From Lathyrus oleraceus (lineage: Eukaryota; Streptophyta; Magnoliopsida; Fabales; Fabaceae): DNA of 64,000 nucleotides. The translations under genes and the position numbers were made by a program. Location of the stretch: positions 414,730,031 to 414,794,030 of the forward strand of contig NC_066583.1 in assembly GCF_024323335.1 (NCBI RefSeq), in the 5' to 3' direction. The notes under the pieces were generated by a model that searched no databases, was not told the DNA's origin, and saw nothing but the letters and a program-made list of their open reading frames with translations. The first letter of the stretch is position 1. Each line of letters begins with the position of its first letter. Of the stretch, positions 1 through 9,795 are shown in pieces.

Positions 1-664
1 CTCCCTCCATTCAAAAATATTCTTTGCTTGTGTTTGTAGATTTTCAAACTTTGACCACTTTTACAAACTAGAAACTTTGGCCTTAATCCATTGCATTTTC
101 AAACTTCTTTTCCTAATCAAACTTGTAAATATACTTAACAATACTTGACTTAAAATTTTCAGAAAGCCAAAAAGAATTAACTCAATAAAACCATTGTTTT
201 AGGCCTTTGTGTCTTTCAAACCTAATTTTTGTTATAAAGCAATGCACCCATTTTGAAATCTATACCACGAACTACGAGGTTTTGATCCCTCATTTTTATG
301 TTGGTACGTAGGCAAAAGTCTGAAGGTCTTGTCAAACACAAAAATATAATTAATGAATTCTTTTCTCATCCCCGCGTTCTATTTATTTGCAAACATCATT
401 TTGTACAAAAATACATATGCACACAAGAAAGGGCTCCCTAGGAGTACCTAGGACACTTTGGGTGCTAACACCTTCCCTATGTGTAACCAACCCCCTTACC
501 TGTAATCTTTTGCATTTTATTAGTTTTCATTTGAAAACTTATTATTCTTGGGTTTTGTTCGTGCTTTTTCCCTTTTCCATTGGAAATAATAAAAGTGCGA
601 TGGCGACTCTTGTTATTGATGTCTAGCTTATCCATAACTTGATGATCATGAATTTACCGCTACA
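1..664 (+). repeat. Extra 3' end of an Ogre-like LTR (element A family)
   Basis: This stretch parallels 1785-2448 along its whole length. Shared landmarks include the run around the phrase GGTACGTAGGCA (near 303 and 2090), TCTTGTCAAACACAAAAATA, and the end ACCGCTACA. It stops with TACA at 661-664, as an Ogre LTR should, but no primer-binding site follows. LTR-interior sequence follows instead. It is either a partial tandem duplication or the end of a second LTR joined to A's LTR. It is cut by the window edge. No coding potential is seen. Confidence 0.6.
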
Positions 665-2448
665 ATATGTTTTAGGAGTTTGGTTATTTGTACCAAATCT
701 CTAACATGCATTAACACTTATATTTTAATTGCTTGACCTTAGATAGTTGTGACTTCTACATAAGTCCAATTATGATTGCTTAACACAGAGCTAAATTTGA
801 TCAAGAAGGATAGAATTCTAGTAAGTGAGATTGTAAGTCTCCCATTCTTCATGGAATTGTGTGGAAACTTGACCTTTTTTCCTTTCATGAGAGCAGGTGG
901 CATATTTCTTAAATTATCCAAGTTGGAGCCCTTCTCATGGAAGATGTCTTGGTTTAAGGATCCATACTTGTGAATGAATGGTTGAGTATTCTCTAAAGAA
1001 TGACTTAATCAATTAAAAAACTCATAACTAACATTTGACTAATCATTGACTAACTCTTATTAATTCTTCTTTACTTTCAAGTCATTTACTTTATACAATT
1101 TAAATTTCAAGTACCTTTATCATTCATTTCCATTTACATTTCAAGCAACTTGTTTACGTTTCAAGTCTTTTCACTTTTTTCATTTGAGCCATATCTTGTG
1201 ATTGTATATATTTTTTGTTTGTTTTGATTTTGTTTGTGACCTTAAAATATATAATAACAACAAAAACCCTAAAAAGTATCTGGTTGGATTGTTGGACTTG
1301 ATCTGAACTTTTGGACTTAGGATAGGAAACTTCCCTATGCTTTAAGGACTTGGCCAATGCCAACATCTGAGACTGAGATATCCTAGACTATGCCTTCATC
1401 TGATGCAAGACCTTGAGTGCCCTTGATTCATCTGTTACTCTGTCTTTGTGCTTGATTTTTTATTTTGTTATTATTGTCTATGTCTGATGATTGTTTTGAG
1501 TTAATCAAGGAATATTTCATCTGCTACATCGGAAGACATTGAGGACTTCTATCTATTGGAATGCTTGCTTGGATATTATGGCTATCTTTATTTGATGCCT
1601 TGATATTTTGATGATGATTGGATATTTCTTATAGCTCGTTACTTGTCAAAGTCCAAAGGAAAATGGGTTTCTATATGACGTTCTTGTTTGTTGGATTGCA
1701 TGCCATTGGTCAGATCTTTTTAACTCTTAACTTTTAAATTTTGCTTAGGGTAGTCTCTTAATCTCCTCCCACTTTCTTTAATTTCAAAATCTCTCCCTCT
1801 TTTCAAAAACTTTCTTTGCTTATGATTTCCAACTTAGACATGTTTTAATGATTAAAAACTTTGGCCTTATCCCATTGATTTTTTTAAAACTTTTTCTTAA
1901 ATCAAACTTGTAAATGAACTTAACCATATTGACTTTAATTTCAAAAATACAAAAATAACTAACATTCCCATTAAAACCTTTGGCCTTTTGTGCCCTTTCA
2001 CTTGAACTTTTGTTAAAATCAATTCATCCACTTCTTTGAAATTTTTTACCATGAAGTACGGGGTTTTGATCCCTCATATTTATATTGGTACGTAGGCATA
2101 AGACCGAAGGTCTTGTCAAACACAAAAATATTATCAATGAATTCTTTTCTCATCCCCTCATTCTATATTTTATCAAACATCATTTATACCCAAAAACATA
2201 TGCACACAAAAAAAGGGCTCACTAGGAGAACCTAGGACATTGTGGGTGTTAACACCTTCCCTCTGTGTAATCAACCCCCTTACTTGTAATCTCTGGCATT
2301 TTATTAGTTTTGATTCGAAAACTTCTTATCTTTCTGTTTTGCTCGTACTTTTCCCTTTTCCTTTGGAAACAATAAAGCGTGATGGTGACTCTGGTTTTAC
2401 TGACGTCAAGTTTATCCATAGCTTGACGGTCACGAATTTACCGCTACA
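665..2448 (+). repeat. Element A: 3' part of the 5' LTR
   Basis: Near 738-800 the sequence matches the interior of element B's LTRs read on the minus strand (around 60595 and 27970), sharing the run AGTTGTGACTTCTACATAAG. The distance from there to the LTR end is about 1.7 kb in both, so this is the same LTR region. The end ACCGCTACA at 2440-2448 is followed after 9 bases by a decayed primer site. The 5' half of the LTR is not in the window. Confidence 0.65.
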
Positions 2449-2457
2449 GAAATTAAG

Positions 2458-2475
2458 TGGCAACTATGCTAGGAA
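2458..2475 (+). other. Element A: decayed primer-binding site
   Basis: TGGCAACTATGCTAGGAA differs at four positions from the intact Ogre site TGGCGACTCTGCTGGGGA of element C. Three of the four changes are G to A, as expected from deamination of methylated cytosine on the other strand. Ogre elements are described as primed by tRNA-Arg. I could not check the isoacceptor. Confidence 0.65.
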
Positions 2476-3577
2476 CTTTTCCTCAGTGGGTTTAGCCTAT
2501 TTTTTTTATATGTATATATTTGTATATTTGATGTTTGCTTGTATACATTGTTTGCGTGATATAATCTGTCTGTTGTGCTTGGTGATCTTTGAGTTGTGAG
2601 ATAAGTTCTAACCCAAACTTGAGTGAAATTAAGATAGGAGGATGGTATAGTCACGTTCAACTTGTGCGGAGTAGTCCTTAACAAGTTGGCTTGAGACCCA
2701 TCTACTCAGTGGAGACCTCTTTAGAGCTATTGATGTCACACAAGTAATTTCTGGATAGGCATTACTTTCTCTAATTTGGGGGTCCGAGTAGCTGAGGACC
2801 GTAGAACATTTAACCCAACTTGGCCTATTTAGAATGTAGTGTGGACACTGTTCAGGTGTAGACTTGATACAAGTTGTTACGCGATACTAGACTCAGACGA
2901 GTTTCTCTTGAGAATATTATGGGTTGATGAGTCAGTCATCCTAACCTACAATTTCCAATAGATGGGATTAAGACTCTGGGAACTTTGTAGAACATGCTCT
3001 ATAGGTTTTTATCCTAAGTACACTCCTTTAGGATGGTTCTTAAGCTGACTCCATGCTCGTGACTCGCAACAAACCCTTTGATTCTCAGTTGATCCGATCA
3101 AGTCTCATCAATATCAATGGAACTTGGGTTTTGATAAGGTGAAAACCGTAATCCACCAAAATAGATGATTGATCTTGATGATAACTTGATCCATCCCTTG
3201 ACCTTTGTTTGTGTTTTCCTTGTGTGTGATCCCTTCTTTTTTATTGTTGCATTCATGCATACATGCGCATCATGTCATTCATCATAGAAAAATAAATTTC
3301 ACGAAAATAAGGTCTTGGGTTTTGATAAGGTGAAAACCGTAATCCACCACCTTTGGAATTCCTAAAATGCAAAGAGAAATACATCTCAATTGAATTATTA
3401 TTGTTGATTATTATTATATTTTCAAATAAGACTTCATATATTCCTTAAAAACAATAAAAAAACATTGCATTTCATGCATCATTTGCATAAGCAGGGTTCC
3501 TCCGCCAGGTGTCTTATCTGTTCTTCTTTAGTGTATCAGCCAAGATGACTCACCACTAAAACACTCGACCTAATCGT
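2476..3577 (+). other. Element A: leader, ORF1 missing
   Basis: The first part matches the leader of element B on the minus strand (58700-58140). Where B has about 1.4 kb of ORF1, A passes almost directly to gag. A 36-bp direct repeat lies at 3123-3158 and 3314-3349. No open frame of interest is seen here. Confidence 0.55.
3123..3349 (+). repeat. 36-bp direct repeat, 191 bp apart
   Basis: The same 36 bases, beginning CTTGGGTTTTGATAAGG, occur at 3123-3158 and 3314-3349. Element B has only one counterpart (near 58170-58205, minus strand). The duplication is therefore specific to A and lies next to the place where ORF1 is missing. Confidence 0.8.
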
Positions 3578-4731
3578 TTGAAAAGAATGGAGCATCTAAT
3601 GCAAGAGAATAGAGATCTGAAGGATGAGATCACCAGACTTACGGCGCTGATGGATTCCAGGATTGCTGCTCAGAACCAGCCGTCACCGTCTCCTGCAACT
3701 CCTCCTTCTCAGAGGACTGTCATTTCCGAGATTGCTTCTGTACCTGTAACTATTATTGTTTCCATCCAGTCTGTTCCGCTATGCCAGTTGGATTCCCTTG
3801 GGGAATGCCACCAAATTTTGTGCCTGAAGGGTATGTGCCAACTTTTGTTTCTCTGCCAACATCTAGTCTGGTCATGTCAGTGCCTCCTCCTATTTTTCAC
3901 ACTCTTCCTCGTGTCGAGGAGACTATCTACCACTCTGATCCGTCTAAAGGTACAAATGTATATGATAAGATGAATGAGATGAAAGATCAATTTCTTGAGT
4001 TGCGCAAGGAATTGAAATCTCTCAAAGGAAAAGACTTATTTGGCAAGAGTGTTGAGGAACTGTGTTTGGTTCCCAACATCAAAATTCCGGTGAAATTCAA
4101 GGTCACAGACTTTGAAAAATACAAAGGGAATACATGTCCGTTGAGCCATCTTGTTATGTATGCCAGGAAAGTGTCTACTCAAACTGATAATGATCAGTTG
4201 CTGATTCACTACTTACAGGATACTGTGACTGGAGTTGCCCTGAGATGGTATATAGGCCTGGACAGTGCTAGCATTCGTACTTTCAATGACTTAGGAAATT
4301 CCTTTGTCAAGAAGTATAAGTACAACGTTAATATGGCCCCAGATAGAGATCAGTTAAGGTCGATGTCTCAGAAGGATAAGGAGACATTTAAAGAATATGC
4401 TCAGAGATGGAGAGCTTGCTGCTCATATTAGTCCACCTTTGTAGGAAAAAGACATGCCCAAGATATTCCTAAAGATGCTGAGTTTTTTTTTATGATGAAC
4501 ATATGATTGCAAGTTCCCCCAATGATATTACTGAGATGGTAAACATAGGGATGAGGTTAGAGGAAAGAGTCTGTGAATAGCACCTGTCCAAAGATGAAGC
4601 GTCGACCAGCAAGCAATATGGTGGGAGTTTTTCTAAGTAGAAGGAAGGAGGGACTAATGCAATGTCAGCAGGGAGGCAGAGGAGGCCTCATGTGAGGAAA
4701 AGTTCCCAATCCTGTCAGCATCAGCACCAGG
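3578..4731 (+). pseudogene. Element A: gag, N-terminal part, degenerate
   Basis: Encodes an Ogre-type capsid (gag) protein in pieces. It opens with a coiled-coil-like segment (MEHLMQENRDLKDEI), then a Pro/Ser-rich linker, then the retrotransposon gag domain with motifs such as NTCPLSHLVMYARK, LRWYIGLD and FKEYAQRW. The frame changes between about 3740 and 3781 and again near 4415 just after FKEYAQRW. Several stops follow to 4731. Element B interrupts it at 4732, and it resumes at 63855. The parallel gag of B (56276-55732 and 39839 on) confirms the identity. The start chosen is the first Met of the coiled-coil block; in-frame stops lie upstream. It cannot make a full protein. Confidence 0.85.
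4727..4731. repeat. Target-site duplication of element B (left)
   Basis: CCAGG directly precedes TGTAGCGGGG at 4732 and is repeated at 63855-63859 directly after GGGTCTTACA. Five bases and TG...CA element ends are standard for LTR retrotransposon integration. Confidence 0.95.
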
Positions 4732-5850
4732 TGTAGCGGGGTATTCGTTACCATTAGAGATATTGACTAAATCTAAGGTAAATCATACAAGTCGAGTCGC
4801 CACCGCACTTCTATTTATCCAAAGGACTGGTTAGAAAGCGAACAAAAACCTAAAAGTTTTATCGAATCAAAAACTAGTAAAAATGTCAGAGATCTGGGTA
4901 AGGGGGTTGGTTATGCAATGGGAAGGTTTTAAGCACCCAAAACATCATAGGTACTCCTGGGGAGCCCTTTTCACATTTGTTGTAAGGTTGGTATTTTTGT
5001 GAAAAATTATTTGTGCAAACAATGATTGAAGAGATGAGAAGAGAATATACAATTTTATTTACATTTTATGCTTCGATGGATAAACCCATTGCCTACGTAC
5101 CATCTTAAAAAGATTAGGATCAAAACCTCGTAGTTCGGGGTAAAAATCTCAAATGAGTTGGTGAATTGATTGGTCCAAAAGCCTTAAGGTCTTTTGTTAT
5201 CCAAGTGAGAAAACTCAACCTAAAACCACAAATTCACCATGTGAGGATAGCTTCAACATGCTAGTGAGGGGTTAACCCTATAATAAGCATGGAAGACTCA
5301 TTGTCCATCACTAAGGATATAGGTGAGCATTACATCTACCTCAAGGATAACTCAAACCTAATAGCTAAAGGTTATGAAAAATTTGATTAAGGAAATGGCC
5401 ATTGAAGCCACAAAAGTATTTGAAAGAGTGGTATTTACCAATGAAAAGTATTTACAAAATATGGTCAAATTTGATTTAAAAGTTTAATTCAAAATAAGTG
5501 TTATGAAAAGAAAGTTTGAAAATCAAAAGCATAAGGCTTAGGTTTCTAATGTTTGAAAATAAAGGTTAAATGTTTGCACAAAAGTTTTGGCTTGGGTTAG
5601 AGTGAAGGGAAGAAGAAGAAGGGCTAAAGTCCTAATCATACAAGAGAGAAGGGATAAGAAACAATACCACAAATGGAGTTCCTCTCTTGAGATCATATTG
5701 ATGATCCAAGTAGCACACAATCAAGCACACAATCATAACAAGCAAGCAAGCACACAATCATAACAAGCTCCTAGGAATCTTCCAATGGCTTTTAGATCTC
5801 TCTCTCTTAGATACTCATGGCAATGGTTCCTCAATTTGGCTCAATGTTGG
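4732..5850 (-). repeat. Element B: 3' LTR, distal part
   Basis: Matches 58925-60064 of the 5' LTR closely, from TGTAGCGGGG to CTCAATGTTGG. It is cut by element S and continues at 27457. Compared with the other LTR it has a short duplicated stretch around 5720-5765 in place of about 30 bases near 59910. Includes A-rich and purine-rich stretches (5600-5660) with no coding value. Confidence 0.92.
5846..5850. repeat. Target-site duplication of element S (left)
   Basis: GTTGG before TGAAATTC at 5851 and again at 27452-27456 after CATCTACA. The uninterrupted site with a single GTTGG is visible in B's other LTR near 60055-60059. Confidence 0.95.
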
Positions 5851-6448
5851 TGAAATTCTAGTTATCAGACTTTCGATGTCACACGGGTTGTTATGACATC
5901 CAATTTTGCACACACGAGAATTATGCAGAACTTAAAAAGTAAGTGCAGTAAATAACACAAGTAATTGTTTACCCAGTTCGGTCCAACATGACCTACGTCT
6001 GGGGGCTACCAAGCCAGGGAGGAAATCCACTATTAGTAGTATTAATTCAGACCTTGAACCAACTATTTAACCCTATCACTTAATACCTACCCAATGCAAT
6101 TTCAATCTTACACTAAGATCAGAGTTCCTACTCACTCCCCCTCAATCACCTCAGTGATTACAACCTTTAATTAAGATTAAAGACAATTGTGAAGTCACAC
6201 TTCAAACAACTCTTGATTGTGCTTAGCAGCTTTAATCAAGATACACAACACTCACGCTTAAAAGCTTAGAGTGACACAACACTTACAACTCAATGAACAC
6301 CCTATACCAATGCAATCATCTCAGTGATAATTGCTTGGCTCACAAGATACACATAATACAAGACACACAAAAATACATGAGTGAAGTATGATGGACACAC
6401 AAAATCTTCACGCCTAAAATCCCTGAGTTCTGAAAGAAGGATTGCCAT

Positions 6449-6459
6449 CCTTTTATATT
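6449..6459 (-). promoter_or_regulatory. Element S: TATA box of 3' LTR
   Basis: On the minus strand this reads AATATAAAAGG, a good TATA box, about 880 bp from the LTR's 5' end and just downstream of the repeated block. The identical motif is in the other LTR at 12972-12982. The transcription start itself is not shown by sequence. Confidence 0.6.
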
Positions 6460-6689
6460 GCAGCACTTGGGCCTTGTACTTGTATTTCCTGAATTTAAGG
6501 TCAAGAAAGTTAACCTAAATTCCAAAACTAGGTTACTAACAAATAGGCTATTTGTTAGGTTCATTTATTGTAGCTTGGTTGTTGGTTTCCTGGATTTTAG
6601 CTCAGCTGTTGACTTCCTGAAGAATAGCTTGAGAAAAATGCTGAAACAGAAAAACTAAACAACCTGCAACTTAGCATATGCTGCCTGGA

Positions 6690-7150
6690 GTGAATGTCAC
6701 AAAATTTAGTTTGACATCCAAAGCATAGACCATATGCTAAGTCTGTTATCTTCCTGAAAACAGACTTTACAAATTTGATGTACTGTACAGGACCAATCAG
6801 TCCATACTTCAGTAACAGCGTACATTCATAAATGTCAAAGCATCCAATTTGACATTTACACAATGAGCCTTACGTCAGGTCTGTTATCCTCTTGATAAGC
6901 AGACTGAGAAATATACTGAACTGTAGCAGACAACTAACCTGCCTATTATTCAGTATATGTTGTCAATGATGAATGTCATAACTTCCAGTTTGACATTCAG
7001 ACAGTAGGCTTTGTGTCAGGTCTGTTATTCCCTTGATAAACAGACTGGAAATAAATACTGAGTTATTAAAGAACACCAGCTGTTCTATTCCTCAGTAACT
7101 GCGGACAGGTATGAATGTCATAACATATAGTTTGACATTCAATAGATCAT
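6690..7150 (-). repeat. About 140-bp imperfect tandem repeats in the S LTR
   Basis: Four units begin near 6691, 6831, 6970 and 7114 (spacing 140, 139, 144). Each starts with an inverted pair, for example GAATGTCA then TGACATTC around 6971-6998. Between them the text GTCTGTTATC...CAGACTG recurs. The other LTR has the same array around 13213-13670. The array lies upstream of the TATA box, where repeated enhancer sequences are commonly found. Confidence 0.8.
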
Positions 7151-7177
7151 GTATTAGCTAAACCTGCAACATACAAC

Positions 7178-7300
7178 TCAAGTATGTCATGACATCAGTC
7201 AAGACATCAGAGTACAGTTAGATGTTCTAACATACAATGCAGCCAAACAGTCATCTCCACAGCATGTCATGACATCAGTCAAGACATCAGAATCCAACTA
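7178..7300 (-). repeat. Short direct repeat with TGTCATGACA palindrome near the S LTR end
   Basis: ATGTCATGACATCAGTCAAG occurs at about 7178 and 7263, 85 bp apart, each followed by ACATCAGA. The counterpart lies at 27297-27400 in the other LTR. TGTCATGACA is a perfect 10-bp palindrome. Confidence 0.75.
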
Positions 7301-7340
7301 GTGTTTTACCATACAATGCAGCCAATCAAACATCTACAAA

Positions 7341-7350
7341 CTCCCCCTTT
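7341..7350 (-). other. Element S: polypurine tract
   Basis: CTCCCCCTTT, read as AAAGGGGGAG on the minus strand, two bases from the 3' LTR. This is the expected place of the plus-strand DNA primer. Confidence 0.85.
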
Positions 7351-7776
7351 GGCAAAATTTTGGCTAAAACACTTTGGCCTCACAACAGAGTCCACGACAG
7401 CGGAAAACACACATCTAGCAGGAAATTAACCTAGCTAATACACTCAGAGTAGCAGCACACTCACACACATGGAAGTTAAATAAAAACATCACATATCAGC
7501 ACACATACAGAAGTTAAATAAAAACTTCTAATTGCAGCACACATAAACACACTCACACTCATGGAAGTGGAACATCAGCTGCAGCACAACCTCTGGATTA
7601 GAGGATCTTGAATATCTGTCCTGAATATCTGTTTAGCAAAACAATCTGTTGTCCTGGGGCATCACAGGTGTTACTCCCCCTTTTTGTCAAAAATGTTGCC
7701 AAAGCAACACTTTAAATTACAGACCAACATAACGTAAACAGAATTACACACAAATGACAGAATTACAGAAAATGAT
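7351..7776 (-). other. Element S: 3' untranslated region
   Basis: No reading frame of note between the env-position ORF and the polypurine tract. It is rich in CACA/ACAC steps around 7400-7570. Confidence 0.6.
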
Positions 7777-9606
7777 TTATTCATCTGACTTAGAGTCAAC
7801 CTCATCATTAGTGCCATCATCAGAACTGGCCTCCTCCTCACCCTCTAAACTTTGCCTTGCAGCTCCATCTATAGTCTCGGAAGCATCACCAAGCACACCA
7901 TCATCAGACATCTCCAATTGGATAATCAGCTTTTCCAGCGTGAGCTTCCTAGCCTCCAGCTCTTTGCAAGTCTCTCTGAGTACAGCAATGACAGTAGCTT
8001 TATCTGGTTGGGAGCCAACACTAGATGTTTCTTTAATTGTCATGACAATGTCAGGGACATGCTTACCCAGGAACAGTTTGTAATTGAAGGCCAACGGACT
8101 CTCTCTTCTTCTCACAAAGTCATTGTCTATCAAGATGTTTGGGAATTGATTCAGCACAATGCCACATATGAGGGAAGGAAAGGCTATAGGCCCCTTCACA
8201 CTGAAACTCCCAGCATGTTTCATGGTCTGATAAAAAATGTAGGTTCCATAGTCAAACTATGCTTTGGTTCCAACAGCATAGATGAACTTTCCAAGCATCA
8301 CAGACACAGTGGACTTGTGATTTGTGGGCACCCAGTTGGCAACTCCAACTTTGTGTAGCATATCATACTTCACACTGAGTTTGTTGGCCACCAACTTACC
8401 TTTAAGAGGCCACTTCCTGACTTGATTTGTTGTGATGACTTGACATATTCTGTTGTCAGTCACTTCAAGCTCTGGTTGCACTACATCAGCTCTTCCCAAA
8501 AACAAATTGATTACTGAGGGAGAGAAGTTCACACATTTGCCTCGCACATAGACCTTCCTGAATTCTCTATACTTCCCATCTGCACATTCCTCAGACACAT
8601 TGACAATGAACTCTTTCACTAAAGTTTCATAACACTTTGGGAGTTAAGTTACAGTTCTCATTAACCCTGCCTCTTTAATAAGGTCTACAATCTCCTTACA
8701 CTCCCGGGCATTCTGAGCCAGTTCCCTCTCCAAGGCCAGCCTCTTGTGATAGACATAGTTCCACTTGTTCACACTAGCGGCAAAATGGAATGACACATTG
8801 TCAATAGGTACCTCAGGAACACTAGCAGCCAGCTTGCTAGTGGTTGGCTTCTTCTTAGACAGAGATGTTGTGACATCACATGGGACATCTGAATCACACT
8901 CCACCACAACAGACTTGGTCTTCATTTTCTTGGGCACCTCTTTGCTCCAAGATTTCGCAGGCCCATGTCCTTTCCTTTTGAGGGAACTCTCTGTCACCTT
9001 TGGATTGGGAGAAGTTTCCACATCAACCTCCCTTGTTGGGGACCTCTGCACCACAGTCTTCTTCTCTCTCCTAGTCCTAACTCTTTTGGCTATGCTAGGG
9101 ACAACTAAGGTCAACAGTTCATTATCAGAGAACTCTTCCAGATTCACTGTGTCAGCATTAGGGTTGTCACTGACATCTTGAGTGACACAGACCTTCTCAC
9201 CTCTCACATTGTCTGAGGGTTTTTCAATTTTTGACTCCTCATGAGCATCAGGTTGCTCAGCATTGTCAGAGACATTCTTTCTTAACACGACTGCGTTTTC
9301 TTGACATGCAACATTATCAGGTATGATAGTGTTCAATGGAGCAGAAACCCCAGGAACATTCTGATTACCAGATAGTATCTTAGTGACAATAGTAGCAATG
9401 GCGTTATGCACATACCTCGAGCCTTCCCTGGTTTGTTCATCAAGTGCGATTGCTGAGGAGAATCCGGAGACCGTTTCTTTAGGTCTTCTTGCATGGGACA
9501 GAGTTGCAGCGTCAGCAACAAGATCCCGCTGGTTAGGGTTGCAAGACTCAGTGCTGGGGGAATTGGGCATGGTCGTGTAGGAGGTTGAGTCGGATTGGTG
9601 CGACAT
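7777..9606 (-). pseudogene. Element S: env-position ORF, putative plant transposon protein domain
   Basis: One reading frame of about 610 codons broken by two in-frame stops (TAA at 8644-8646, TAG at 8257-8259). The likely start is the ATG at 9604-9606 (MSHQSDST); the open frame extends further up to 9789 without a clear reason to start there. The N-terminal 300 residues are hydrophilic, with Ser/Thr-rich and basic runs (for example KKMKTKS). The C-terminal half carries a conserved block with motifs RGKCVNFSPSVIN, ITTNQVRKWPLKGK and ANWVPTNHKSTV. It recalls the legume 'putative plant transposon protein' domain found after pol in SIRE-type elements. It ends in an acidic tail. I see no clear membrane segment, so an envelope role is not supported. 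Function unknown. Confidence 0.75.
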
Positions 9607-9795
9607 GATGAGTATCTCGGAGGAGAGTTGAACAGTTTCTTTGGAAGAAGGTTTGCAAGACTGAAAGTTGAAGCGATGGAATAGGAAACGCTTGTTGCAC
9701 GAGTAATGTCTATTATTTGTTGACCACTCAGAGTGCACTATTAATTGTTTAATAAGTTGACTTACTAAACAGTAACTAACTAACATCATTAGTTG
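9607..9795 (-). other. Element S: spacer between pol remnant and env-position ORF
   Basis: About 190 bases without a gene, although the open frame of the downstream ORF runs through it. In SIRE-type elements the second ORF follows pol closely. Confidence 0.5.

Larger units (their letters stand above)
5851..7338 (-). repeat. Element S: 3' LTR (1488 bp)
   Basis: Runs from TGAAATTCTAG to CATCTACA. The other LTR (12374-13685 plus 27276-27451) also totals 1488 bp. It holds roughly 140-bp tandem repeats (6690-7150) and a TATA box at 6449-6459. Confidence 0.94.

Noticed and set aside
7852..8358. Plus-strand ORF of 168 codons
   Set aside because: It is a shadow of the minus-strand env-position ORF, which has clear family motifs.
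7777..9606. A true envelope glycoprotein gene
   Set aside because: Position suggests env, but I see no signal peptide, cleavage site or membrane anchor. Only a plant transposon protein domain is recognisable.
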